The notes under the pieces are model-generated. The model had not been told where the DNA came from. It saw only the letters and a program-made list of their open reading frames with translations, and made no database searches. A program made the position numbers and the translations under genes. DNA of 64,000 nt, taken from assembly GCA_964036045.1 (NCBI GenBank), contig OZ038379.1:110051268-110115267 (forward strand), written 5' to 3'. Within the stretch, counting starts at the first letter, position 1, and the number at the start of each line of letters is the position of its first letter. The DNA comes from Eutreptiella sp. 'Long Island Sound 2002' (Eukaryota > Euglenozoa > Euglenophyceae > Eutreptiales > Eutreptiaceae). Shown here in pieces: positions 1 through 10,000 of the stretch.

Positions 1-5
1 AGGAG

Positions 6-3000
6 GTGGACGTGCAGGCCATTGTGGCGGCGGCCCTGGCGAGGATCTCGGATGCTGCGGGCCCGCCGCCGACGACGGAGGAACTGGAGGAGGAGGACCA
101 GCGCAGGGGGGGTGAGGATGCGCAGGTCGCCATGGAACAGGACGAGGAGCCGGAGTTCAAGGGTGAGGAGGCGCAGGGTGCCGGGGAGCAGGACGAGGAG
201 CTGGTGATCGTGGGGGCGAAGGAAGCGCGTGAGGTGAGCCCCAGGGAGCCGGGGGTGGCGGATAAGGCTGGGCCGAAGACGGGGGAGGAGGAAACCTGCA
301 GGCACTGGGCCAAGGGATGGTGCATGCGGGCAGATGCCTGCCGGTACGCCCACCCCCAGCCGCCGGTGCCGCGGGGAGTACCCCAGGAGTTGCTCCTGAT
401 CCTCCAGGCCATGGCCCGTGTGGGGGCTCTCAGCCTGGACCGCAGCCGGGACCACGGCAGAGGCCACGGGACGTTGCTGCAGGATGCGGTGGTAAAGGCG
501 CAAGGGGGAGGACTCCCGGCGGTGGTGTATGCGGTGGAGAGTGGGGGCCTGACCGAGTGGGCGGTGGCGTTGCCGTGTGGCATGGCGGCCCTGCTCACTC
601 CGTTCCCGGTGGTCCCGTGGAGGGACATGGTCACCGTCCAGGAGGCCAACCTGGGATGGGTGTGCACGTGGCACACACATCCTGCCGGCATGGACCCTCG
701 CGAGTGGCAGGCTAAGGCGGTCGTGACGTACCTGTCCTGGTCGTTGCCGGCAGCGCCGGGTGCGTGGGCGCAGTGGTGGGACAGGGCGCTCAGCTGGGCG
801 AGGGATGGCAGTGCTGTGGCGGCCTGCCCTGACCTCCCTCGCGAGCCCGTCTCAGTCCAGCCGTGGACTGTCTCCCTGCATCTCCCCACGGTGGCGGCTC
901 GTCTTGCGACCACGGACCCGGAGGTCTCGCTGCTGGGAGACCGAGGGGGGCCAGGGCTTCGCCTGCGTCAGGGGCTGGAAGTTCGCACCGCCCGCCTCCC
1001 CAGCCCTGTGGACGGGGACATCCTGGGGGGACTTCAGTTCACGCGGGCTGGCGGGGCTGACGTGTGGACCGCTGTCCATCGCCAGCTCCCAGACGCATGG
1101 CCCCAGGTGTACCGGCCCCCTGGTCACGAGCGTCTTGTGGGAGTGGAATGGCGCGTGTGGGCCGCCAACGGCCCGTGCCCACCGGTGGTGGTCCTGCCCA
1201 GGAGGACCAACCACCCCAGCTGGGAGACCGTGGCGGTCTTGTGGGGATGGGTGGCGGTCCGTGGGGCCGATGGCCACGTCTTCACTGCCCCAAGGGGCAC
1301 GGTGATCGAGACCGACGGGGGGACGGCGTTGCAGCTCACAGCGGAGCCCCTGACCACGCATGCTGTAGTGGCCGTCCTCCAGTGGGGTGCCAACAAGCCG
1401 CAGCCCTGGCGCGATCAGGTCGCAGTGGCTGTCTGGCGGGACCTGCCGGTCCTTAGGGCCGCCGTCTGGTCAGGAGGGGCGGGGCGGCACCTCCCGGGCG
1501 CACTCCCCTGGCTGCGGGGCGGCGGAGACGCCTCTCCCCCGCCAGCTGAGTTGCGAGGCGCCCTGGAGCGAGTGTACTCCGAGCCCAGGCACCAATTCCT
1601 GGTGGCCGCGGACCATGGGGTGGAGCTCAGCGACGACGTGGTCGCGCTGGCAGCCGACGTGGTGCAGTGCCTGGCCCCCCACGCCATGATGCTCCCGAGG
1701 GAGGGATGGGAACGCCAGCGGCACGACCAAACCCCGGCTGCCCTCCTCATTGCGAGGTACGTCGAGCTGGGGGGCTCAGAGGCGGTGTACCTCGACCGGT
1801 TGGAGAGGCCGGACATGCGGCACTGGACGGCCCACCACCTCGTGGCCCCTGACACGCGGTTGGCAGTGGACCCGCTGGGCCGGCCTGTGGTGTCGGGGGC
1901 CCCGCCCCAATGGCCGCACACGTGGGACATGGCGGTCCGGACGATGCGCATGGCACCCAGGGGCCAGAGGGCGGGATGGCCGGGTGCGGAGCGTCTGCTG
2001 GCGGAGGCCCGGGCGGCTCAGGTGCAGCAGCCGGCCGGCAACACCAAGGACTGTGGCGTGTGCGCCCTCATGTCCGCCGTCGGTACCCTCCTCAGGGTGC
2101 CGAGGCCGGGCAACCTCCTGTCCGCGCTGGACAGGCGGTGGGTGGCGGCGGCGGTCCTCAACAGGGACATGGGGCCCATCGCGCGTCTGCCGTCCCTGGG
2201 GGAGCTGCCCGCGGCGGTGTTGGAGGCCCTGCCGGCGCCCCGCGCGCCCTTGGACCTGGCAAACGTCCCGCACAACGTGGGGCTGCCCGGGGCGCGCATG
2301 CAACATGCCCTGCTGTGTATGGCAGCGGCGTCGGACGGGGGGATGTCCATGCTGGCGACAGTGTCCCTGCAGCACGTGCAGGACGCGATGCAGCAGCAGC
2401 GGATGCATGCCCCCCAGCCGTGGGAAGAGAGCGCCAAGCGGTGGCTGCGGGTGGAGAGCGTGTCCTCCACCCATACGGTGGGCATGGCGGATATGGGGCG
2501 GTTGGTGGTGTTGGAGGGGGCGGAGTATTGGGCCTGTGTTCGGGTGGAAACGGGGGGACTGGAGTGGGTCGTAGTCACCGCGTGCCGGCTCAGGAGGCAG
2601 CAGTCCAGGGGCCCGGCCTGCTACCGGGTGTTCCAGGAGTGCCTCAGTGGGCTGGGGCCGGTGCGCAGGGCGCACAGGTGCACGGCCGAGGACATCCCGC
2701 CAGCGCCGGCGGTCTTCGTGGAGGTCACGCGGCCACCAGTGGTCCAGGGGCAGGACGTCTGGCCCGTAGTCCCGAGCAACATGTGGCAGGCTGAGCATGC
2801 AGCTGGCATATGCAAGGCGCTGCAGGGTCACGCGGCGGCCCTCCCCAGGGCCCCGGCGGCGCAGTCGTCCAGCAACAGGCCGGCAGCCTCGCTTGCACTG
2901 CTACATAGCGCGTCGCGGGCGTGGTACTGGGTTGTGGCGGCGTTGGAGCCCCACTCCTCGGCGCTGCGCCTGTACGATCGCGGGCAGGGCACGGTGCTCA

Positions 3001-4046
3001 CGGTCCGCCCCGCCGACCTGGAGGCCCTGCACCTTAGTGCATTGAGTGGCGACGGGGGCGACGCGCTGTACCTCCAGGGGACCGTGGCAGGCACGGCTGC
3101 GACACGCTTCCGCCGGCAGAGCGGAGGAGATGCCCTCCGCCTGGTTATGGCGGAGAACATGGGGCCGTGGCTCCGGGCGTTCTCCACTTCCAGGTGGAGG
3201 GTCGAGGGCGACCGGGAGAAGTTCGCCGACGCGTGGCGCCGCTGGGTGGATGAGCAGTTTCCCGTGGGGGGAATGCTGCACCTGCCGCAACCACCAAGCG
3301 TGCCACCAGTGCGGCCTGCGGCACCCCCGGCTGCGGCGGCGAAGCAGGCCCCGAAAGCGGCGCCCCAGCCGCCGCCCAAGAGGAGCCCCCCGCCTCAGTA
3401 TGGCGCCTATGTCAACATTCGGTACGTGCTGCGGCACTTCGGCGGTGACTTGGCCACGGATCAGCGTGGGACAAAGACGATCAACGTCTGCCCCTGGTCT
3501 CGGCTGGATGGGGCTGGTCACTGCACATGGAAAGCTGGCACGCACTGCCGGCCTACCCACCTCCACCCCAAGGACCTGCTAGACCACATCCAGCGGGACC
3601 ATGTGACTGATCCGGCACAACGGGACCAGGCGCTGGCCATGCTGGCTGGCGTTATGCCGGGGGGCCAGGCGGGGCCTTTCGCGTCGGCCCAGGCGGGGTC
3701 CAGAGCGCTCACGCTGCCCACGGGTGCCCGCCCTGCGGCGGGGCGCGGGGCGTCGCCATCGGCAGCACGGTCTCGGGCGATTGGGTCTGCAGCGCGGCGA
3801 GGGGCAGTGACTTCTACGGGGAGTACGGCGACAAGTACGTCCGGCGGGCAGACTGAGGGGGAGCCCGCCGCATCTGCCGGGTCTCGGCAGGCGACGACAG
3901 CCTCGGGCGGAGGCCCACGGGGTCAGGGGCCACCTCGCCAGCCACCCGCGCCGGATGCAGGTGGTCCCCCAGAGCCTGCTGGTGGCCCCTCTCCATCCAG
4001 TGATCCGGATCCGGCGGGGGGCCCCGATCCACACGTGCAGCCGTGA
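6..4046 (+). CDS. LINE ORF1: CCCH zinc finger, Ulp1-like cysteine protease, C-terminal Cys/His domain
   Basis: About 1,346 residues and open to the window edge, so the true start is unknown; the first in-frame codon used here is GTG. The N-terminus is acidic. A CCCH finger (C-x7-C-x5-C-x3-H) lies at about residues 98-116 and suggests RNA binding. A Ulp1/C48-like signature follows: RHW near 605 (His), AVDPLG near 621 (Asp), and a glutamine about 10 residues before DCGVCAL near 682 (Cys). A Pro/Ala-rich linker leads to a Cys/His-rich segment at about 1161-1199 with a CPW start and an HIQRDH end, then a low-complexity Ser/Gly/Pro tail. Known LINE ORF1 proteins are usually nucleic-acid chaperones; the protease is an inferred accessory that may process the ORF1/ORF2 product or remove ubiquitin-like modifiers. 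Only the motif spacing supports it. Confidence 0.8.
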   Translation: MDVQAIVAAALARISDAAGPPPTTEELEEEDQRRGGEDAQVAMEQDEEPEFKGEEAQGAGEQDEELVIVGAKEAREVSPREPGVADKAGPKTGEEETCRHWAKGWCMRADACRYAHPQPPVPRGVPQELLLILQAMARVGALSLDRSRDHGRGHGTLLQDAVVKAQGGGLPAVVYAVESGGLTEWAVALPCGMAALLTPFPVVPWRDMVTVQEANLGWVCTWHTHPAGMDPREWQAKAVVTYLSWSLPAAPGAWAQWWDRALSWARDGSAVAACPDLPREPVSVQPWTVSLHLPTVAARLATTDPEVSLLGDRGGPGLRLRQGLEVRTARLPSPVDGDILGGLQFTRAGGADVWTAVHRQLPDAWPQVYRPPGHERLVGVEWRVWAANGPCPPVVVLPRRTNHPSWETVAVLWGWVAVRGADGHVFTAPRGTVIETDGGTALQLTAEPLTTHAVVAVLQWGANKPQPWRDQVAVAVWRDLPVLRAAVWSGGAGRHLPGALPWLRGGGDASPPPAELRGALERVYSEPRHQFLVAADHGVELSDDVVALAADVVQCLAPHAMMLPREGWERQRHDQTPAALLIARYVELGGSEAVYLDRLERPDMRHWTAHHLVAPDTRLAVDPLGRPVVSGAPPQWPHTWDMAVRTMRMAPRGQRAGWPGAERLLAEARAAQVQQPAGNTKDCGVCALMSAVGTLLRVPRPGNLLSALDRRWVAAAVLNRDMGPIARLPSLGELPAAVLEALPAPRAPLDLANVPHNVGLPGARMQHALLCMAAASDGGMSMLATVSLQHVQDAMQQQRMHAPQPWEESAKRWLRVESVSSTHTVGMADMGRLVVLEGAEYWACVRVETGGLEWVVVTACRLRRQQSRGPACYRVFQECLSGLGPVRRAHRCTAEDIPPAPAVFVEVTRPPVVQGQDVWPVVPSNMWQAEHAAGICKALQGHAAALPRAPAAQSSSNRPAASLALLHSASRAWYWVVAALEPHSSALRLYDRGQGTVLTVRPADLEALHLSALSGDGGDALYLQGTVAGTAATRFRRQSGGDALRLVMAENMGPWLRAFSTSRWRVEGDREKFADAWRRWVDEQFPVGGMLHLPQPPSVPPVRPAAPPAAAAKQAPKAAPQPPPKRSPPPQYGAYVNIRYVLRHFGGDLATDQRGTKTINVCPWSRLDGAGHCTWKAGTHCRPTHLHPKDLLDHIQRDHVTDPAQRDQALAMLAGVMPGGQAGPFASAQAGSRALTLPTGARPAAGRGASPSAARSRAIGSAARRGAVTSTGSTATSTSGGQTEGEPAASAGSRQATTASGGGPRGQGPPRQPPAPDAGGPPEPAGGPSPSSDPDPAGGPDPHVQP
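4044..4046 (+). promoter_or_regulatory. Single in-frame TGA between LINE ORF1 and ORF2
   Basis: The frame of ORF1 continues with no further stop through 4047-4076 into ORF2. No ATG precedes the SWNVQG endonuclease motif of ORF2 in this frame after the stop. The codon after TGA is AGG. Either ORF2 is made by stop-codon readthrough, or this is one nonsense mutation in a fused polyprotein. The sequence alone cannot separate the two. Confidence 0.6.
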
Positions 4047-4076
4047 AGGGGCCCCGCCTCCGACACCAGAGCGGCG

Positions 4077-7000
4077 GTGTCCTGGAACGTCCAGGGCTCG
4101 ATGCGGGGGGACGGTGTACCAGTGACCCCAGGTATGCTCGACGGTGATGCGGTGGCGGCGGGTATCATGAAGGCCGAGGGTGCCATCCTGGGCCTATTCC
4201 AGGAGACTGGCCTGCAGGACCCTCAAGGTGTGGTGCACTCCGAGAACCAGTGGCGTCACCATGGGTATCATACATACCCAGGGGTGGATGCCCAGGCGGC
4301 GTCGGCGGCGGCGGTGCGCGGCGGGCTCTTGATTGCCCTTCGGGCGGACGTGTTCGCCGCGGAGGAGGTTCGAGACATCGTGGACATCGTGCCGGGCAAG
4401 GCCATGGCCCTGGATGTGGTGACCGCAGGTGGCACCCTCACGGTCATCAACGTCCACGGCCCGGGTAGCGGCGGCGACTCCTGGGCGTCTAAGGCGTCCT
4501 TCTGGGCTGACGTGGCCATGTACGCGGCGGCCAAGAGCGCGGGTGGCACAAGGGCCGTGCTCCTCGGAGGGGACTTCAACGTGTGGCTGGAGTCCCCGTG
4601 GCACCCTACCACGAGGAGGTTCCAAGCCCTGTGGGAACAGTGTGGCTTCCGCAGGGCAGGCCCGGAACGGGAGGAGGACAGGAGGCCCACGAGGGCGGGG
4701 CACCGACTGGACTCCTTCCTTCTGAACTCGCCTCTGGTCCCGTGGGCGGCGCGTGAGCGCCCTCACTTGGCGCCGGGGCGGTCTCCAGCGTCGCTGGGGT
4801 CGGATCATGGCCCTGTGGTCCTGGACATCCCGCTAGCGGTGGCCGGCAAAGAGAGGGTCACCAGGATGGCCTACTCGCACGCCCAGGGCAGGCTGCACGC
4901 CATACGCCCGGACTCCCCGGGGGTTCGTGAGGCGGTGGCGGCAGTACTGCAGAAGGCCTGCGGGGATCAGCGATTACAGGCGTGGCTCTCATCGGACCAG
5001 GACACTGCCACCATGGGCACGTCGGAGGTGCAAGCGGTCTTTGACCTGCTCTACGCCTTCCGTGATGACGTGTCCAGGGTCACGGGAGTGCGCATGCCTT
5101 CCGGCGTGGACCCGCAGTACCCACACGGGCAGGCGGAAACGGAGGCGTCGCTGGACCAGGTCCTCTCGGATCAGCAGGCCCTGGCCTGGCGTGCCCATCA
5201 GCTGTGGCAACGGGACGCGGCGGCGGCCGGACTCCACTCCCAGGAAGCGACTGCCCTGCTACAGCACCTCCGGCGAGTGGACCCCGACCTGTCCCCCGCC
5301 TCGGTTGAGGACCTGCGTGCCGCATTGGACCAACAGCTCCGCCAGCTGGAGACACGCGTGGAGGAGCTGCGGGATGTCCTCAGGAGCAACAGGCGCCGGT
5401 CCATCAAGGACTACTGGCGGGGCAGGGTACCGGACCTGCAGCTCCGATGGACGGCGATACGGGGGGCCATCAACGTGGTGAACTATGCCCCGTCAGGCCT
5501 TTGGTCCGTACGCGTCCGCGAGTCGGAGAAGGTGCTCTTGGAGGCCTCGGACGTCATTGGCGAGGTCCAGAGGTATTGGGAGGCGCTGTACGCCAAGCGG
5601 CCAGTGAACCTGCCGGCCTTCGAGCGGCTGGTCCGGGCCCACATTCCCAAAGGGGTGCCGGAGGAGTGGAGGTCGGTACAGGACTACACCATGCAGGACC
5701 TTAAAGACGCCGTGAGGCAGGCCGTGGCGGACGACAAAGCTCCGGGGTCCAACCGGGTCACGGCAGCCCTCATAGCAGAGCTGCCTGAACCGGTGCAGGG
5801 GCTCCTGGTGCATGCGTACAGGGCAATCCTGCGGGGTGCGGATGTCCCGGAGTCCTGGCACGAGGCCATTATCTGGCTGATGCCCAAGGGCACAGCCACG
5901 GGCAACCTGGACGAGTACAGGCCGATAGCGCTGGGGCAACAAGACATGCGAATGCTCATGACCCCCCTCATGCGGAGGTTCACAGCTGTTCTGGCACGCA
6001 AGGGACTGGCCGCGGACTGGCAGTTCGGAGCCATGCCGGGCTCCACGGCGGCTGCCCCGGTGTTCCTGGCCCAGCGCAGGCTGCAGCGTGGGATGGAGGA
6101 AAACCACGTCCTGGCCTTCGATGTGTCGAAAGCTTTTGACACAGCGCCGCACGGAGCACTGGCGCTACTCCTGCGCCACATGGGTGTCCCGGAGGAGCTC
6201 ATCAGGCTCTTCCACACCCTCAGCTGCGGGTCCCTGGTGCGCATCGTCACTGCGCATGGCCCGACGCCGAGCATACGGCTCCACAGGGGCCTGCGGCAGG
6301 GCAGTGCGGAGAGCGCTGTGCTCTACCTCCTCCTATTGGAGCCTCTCCTGCGGAGCCTTGCCTGTAAGGCGCGGGGAGATGCTCGCCACGCGGTGCCACC
6401 CCTGGTACAGGCGTACTGTGATGACCTCCTGCTGATAGCGCACTCCCTGCCGCAATTCCTGGAGTATGCGGCGATGATAGCGCGGTATCTCACGGACATG
6501 GGCATGTCCCTCAACGTGAGCAAATGCGCCTATGCCAGTACTGCTCGCATCCACTCGATTATGGTATACCTGAACCCGGGGGACACAGCGGCCCCATGGG
6601 TATGCTTACGTGCCAAGGGCACGGTACCATACTTGGGCCTGCGCCTCGATCCCAGGGGGATGGCGACCATGAAGGAGAAACATGTACTCCGGTGTGAAGC
6701 CCTGCTGGGCTGGTGCAAGAACACGCTGGGGCCGGCGTCGGTGCCTCATGAGGTGATGGCGGCCGTGGTTGGTGGCATCGTGCGGTACGCGGCGCCCTAC
6801 CTGTCCGACACGGCGGAGGCGGTGGTCAAGCTGAATACTGCCATCAAGGCTGCGGCCCTGCAGTTTGAGAAGCTGCCCAAGGACCTGTCCAACGTGGCGG
6901 TGCGGTCAGGTCATGGGCTACGGTTGGCAGATGTCCAGGTTATCTGCCGCGACTCCGTCGTGGCGACCGTGGCTCAGCTCACCCACCACAGGTCGATGAC

Positions 7001-10000
7001 GGTCCGTGATGAGCTGCGGGCCATGCTCCGAGACATGCACGTGCAGTACGGAGTGTGCGGGCAGTTCATGGTGCCCTCTGCGTCATTCGCCACGCACGCT
7101 GGCAATACGTGGGTGGACAGGGTGCTCAGGGCGATGGGGACGTTGCGCGTGGGGCTTCTCATACCATCGTCGGTGTACTCGTGTGCACACGCCCATCTGC
7201 CGCAAGTGCAGTGGGCAGGGCGGAAGTGGGTATCCCAATCCTACGCCTTCAAGGGTAGGGACATCTGCATTCTCTCGGGGCCCCGCACGGATGCGGCAGT
7301 GCAGTCCCTGACTGATCCCGCAAATGACCTCCTGCATGCGCGGCTCCCCTGCCCTACGCCTGGGCACTGGGCGGTCCAGCTACAGGAGTGCCACGAGGAC
7401 CACCTGCACCTTCCGCACGCGGGAGTAGGACCCCACCAGCTGGACCACGTGTGGCTCACGGGGCTTCGCGACGTCTTCCGGCCGCAGCTGCCCGGTCCGT
7501 TGACTCACCGGCTCATACACCCGGTGCGCCGAAAGAAGGCCAGCAAACGCAATAGACAGTCCGCTGCGGGGGACGTGTATGTGGTGGGCGGATACAGGGA
7601 GGAAGGATGGGACCCGACCAACCCGGGGCTGTCCATGCCGTTCGTCCCGCTGGCCGCCCTCCTGTTCCTGCTGGGGGACGTCTTTGAGGGCTACCAGCAG
7701 CAAGACGATCCGGCGTCCGTCCCCCTACTCACTCCCCACGCCGGGGGCGGCATCAGCCCGCCACCACTGTGGGTTGTGCACGGACAGCCAGCGTTTTCCA
7801 GGGCGTGCGCGGCGGTGCACAAGTGCAGCGAATGGGCAATTGTTCTTCTGCTACCGGCAGGCCCAATCCCGGATCCGGATGAGCACTCGGTCCCGGAAGT
7901 GGTCCGAATGTCCAACGTGCCGCATGATCCGCATGTCGCCGTCACGTCGTTGCGTGGTGGTGGCGCAGTGGAGCAGGGGTCTGTCGTGGTGTACCAGCCT
8001 TCCTGCTCCGCGACGGTTTGGGGGGCGGAATACACCACCGCCCTGGACGCCATCAAGTCAGTCTGCGGATGTGACCTGGCCTGGAGACCACATGCGGTGT
8101 ATCGACCGAGGGTGGTCCTGTCCCCGGAGCTCACGGCCTCCAGCGCGGCGTCTCTGGGAAAGGTGGTGCAGAGCCCCCACTCCGACGTGGCGTGGCTAGA
8201 GCCCCACCGGTACTGCTGGGTGCCGGTGGCGACTAAAGTCACATCGTCTGACGCGTCGCCCCAGGGAGACGACGCCACAAATGTGGCGGTGGCCAGCCAC
8301 GGAATCCCCACGTGGACAGGTGCCATCTACGGCACGGTCCCGGAGGCAGAGATCATTGGCGCGGCGGCGTACTTGTTGCACACGCCCCCGTCAGCGTGCA
8401 CGGTACACGTGGTGGATGCGTCCGTCATAGGAGCGCATCTCCGCAGGACGCAGGAGGCCCTGTACCGTGGCATCAAGGGGCCGACGTCACATCTGGTCAA
8501 TCAACATGCACTGAGCTGGATAGTGGAGGGGCTGCGGCGGCTGCCGCGCCGAGTTGGGGGGCCGCACCACTGGGTGGTGAGGCAGAGCTCGCACTTAGCG
8601 GCGGTCCCGCTTGAGGCACCGGACTCTGCCGCGGCCCGTGCGATGGCCCCGCCAGTCCATCTTGTCCTGCCGAAGGAGCACGCCATCCTCTTGGTACCGG
8701 GGGATAATGGTGAGCTCGAGCCGCGTGTACCATCCATGCAAGCCCTTCAGCAGGTCCGGGAGGTAGAGTGGCGTTCGCTAGCAGCACGCACCAGGGCGCA
8801 CACGCCACTGGCTGGCGCCTGCGAGGCGATGTCCCTGGGAGCTATGCACCACGGCCCAACGCACAGGAATATGCTGCGGGCACGTGACGGTCGCTTGTCC
8901 ACCATGCAGGTCATGCGACGGTGGAGACAGAAGCTCACGCGTGTGGCAATACCGGCCCACCCCTGTATCTTCTGTGGGGGGCCGGAGGAGGACATCGGCC
9001 ACATGCGCCTACTGTGTGCGCGGGACGAGGAGGTGGCTGGGCTTCTGTGCAGGCGTGTGGAGGAGTTCACGGCGGAGCTACCCCTAACGGACAGGGCGGT
9101 GGAGTTCGTGGCGTGGAGGGAGCACGGCTGCAGGTGGGCAGAGTCCCTGATGGCAGGTGTCGTACCCGGGGACCTGAAGCGGCTGTTCGCTGCGGTGCGA
9201 GCGGCGTCGTCCCGGGGTCCTGCCAAGGCCAGACTCTTTGTGGAGGACATGGTCCAGATTGGGGAAGATGTGTATGCCCGCAGGAACCATCGGCTCACCC
9301 AGATCATGCAGCTGCCGATGCAAGATCGAAGGAGGGCGGTATACGCGTTCCTGCGCGGTGACACACCCTTCTGCCCGCCGGCAGGGAGGATCCTGCAGCG
9401 TCCGCCGTGGAACCCGTTTGCCGGCCTCCCCGGCGACCTGCGGGCAACCTTTCTAAGGGCACCGCTGCACGCACTGCTGGTGTCGCGGTCGTGCATCGAG
9501 CGTGAGGAGGCCCTGTCCTTGTTCCCTCACTGGATGGCGGCGGTGGCGCAGGCCTTCGACCGGTGGATCGGTTCCTGGGTGGCGCGAGACATCACGGCAT
9601 TCAGGGAGTGGTCCCGCGTGGTGTCGGCGCAGTCCTGGGCCCAGGTGCGGGGTACCAAGGTGAGACACCCTGACGGCCAGAGTGATCCCTGGCTCCAGGT
9701 GTACGCCAACCATCCAGCGGTGGGGAACGTCGTGGGCTGGCCTCGCGAGGTGCTGCCAGTCCTTCAGCAACCTCTGTGCGGTCTCCCAGTCCTGGCGGTG
9801 GCTGTCGTACTTGACGTGGGTACGTTGTGGCTATGTGACCGGCAGCTGCGACGAGCCGTACCGGCGGTCACGGAGCAGCGGTCCATGGCAGTGTTAGTGG
9901 GCTCCGAGCAGCTGGCGCGGGTACAGGGCGACGACGCGCAAGGCCAAGTCACGGAGGCCATGTTCTCTCTGCCAGAGGGGGACGACCACGTGGCTGCCGA

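Noticed and set aside
660-715. JAMM/MPN metalloprotease motif (WHTHP) in LINE ORF1
   Set aside because: HxHP is present, but the Ser and Asp that should follow at fixed spacing, and the upstream Glu, are not visible.
9640-9700. Restriction-like endonuclease in LINE ORF2 (RHPD)
   Set aside because: A lone PD without the downstream acidic and lysine residues at the expected spacing is too weak.
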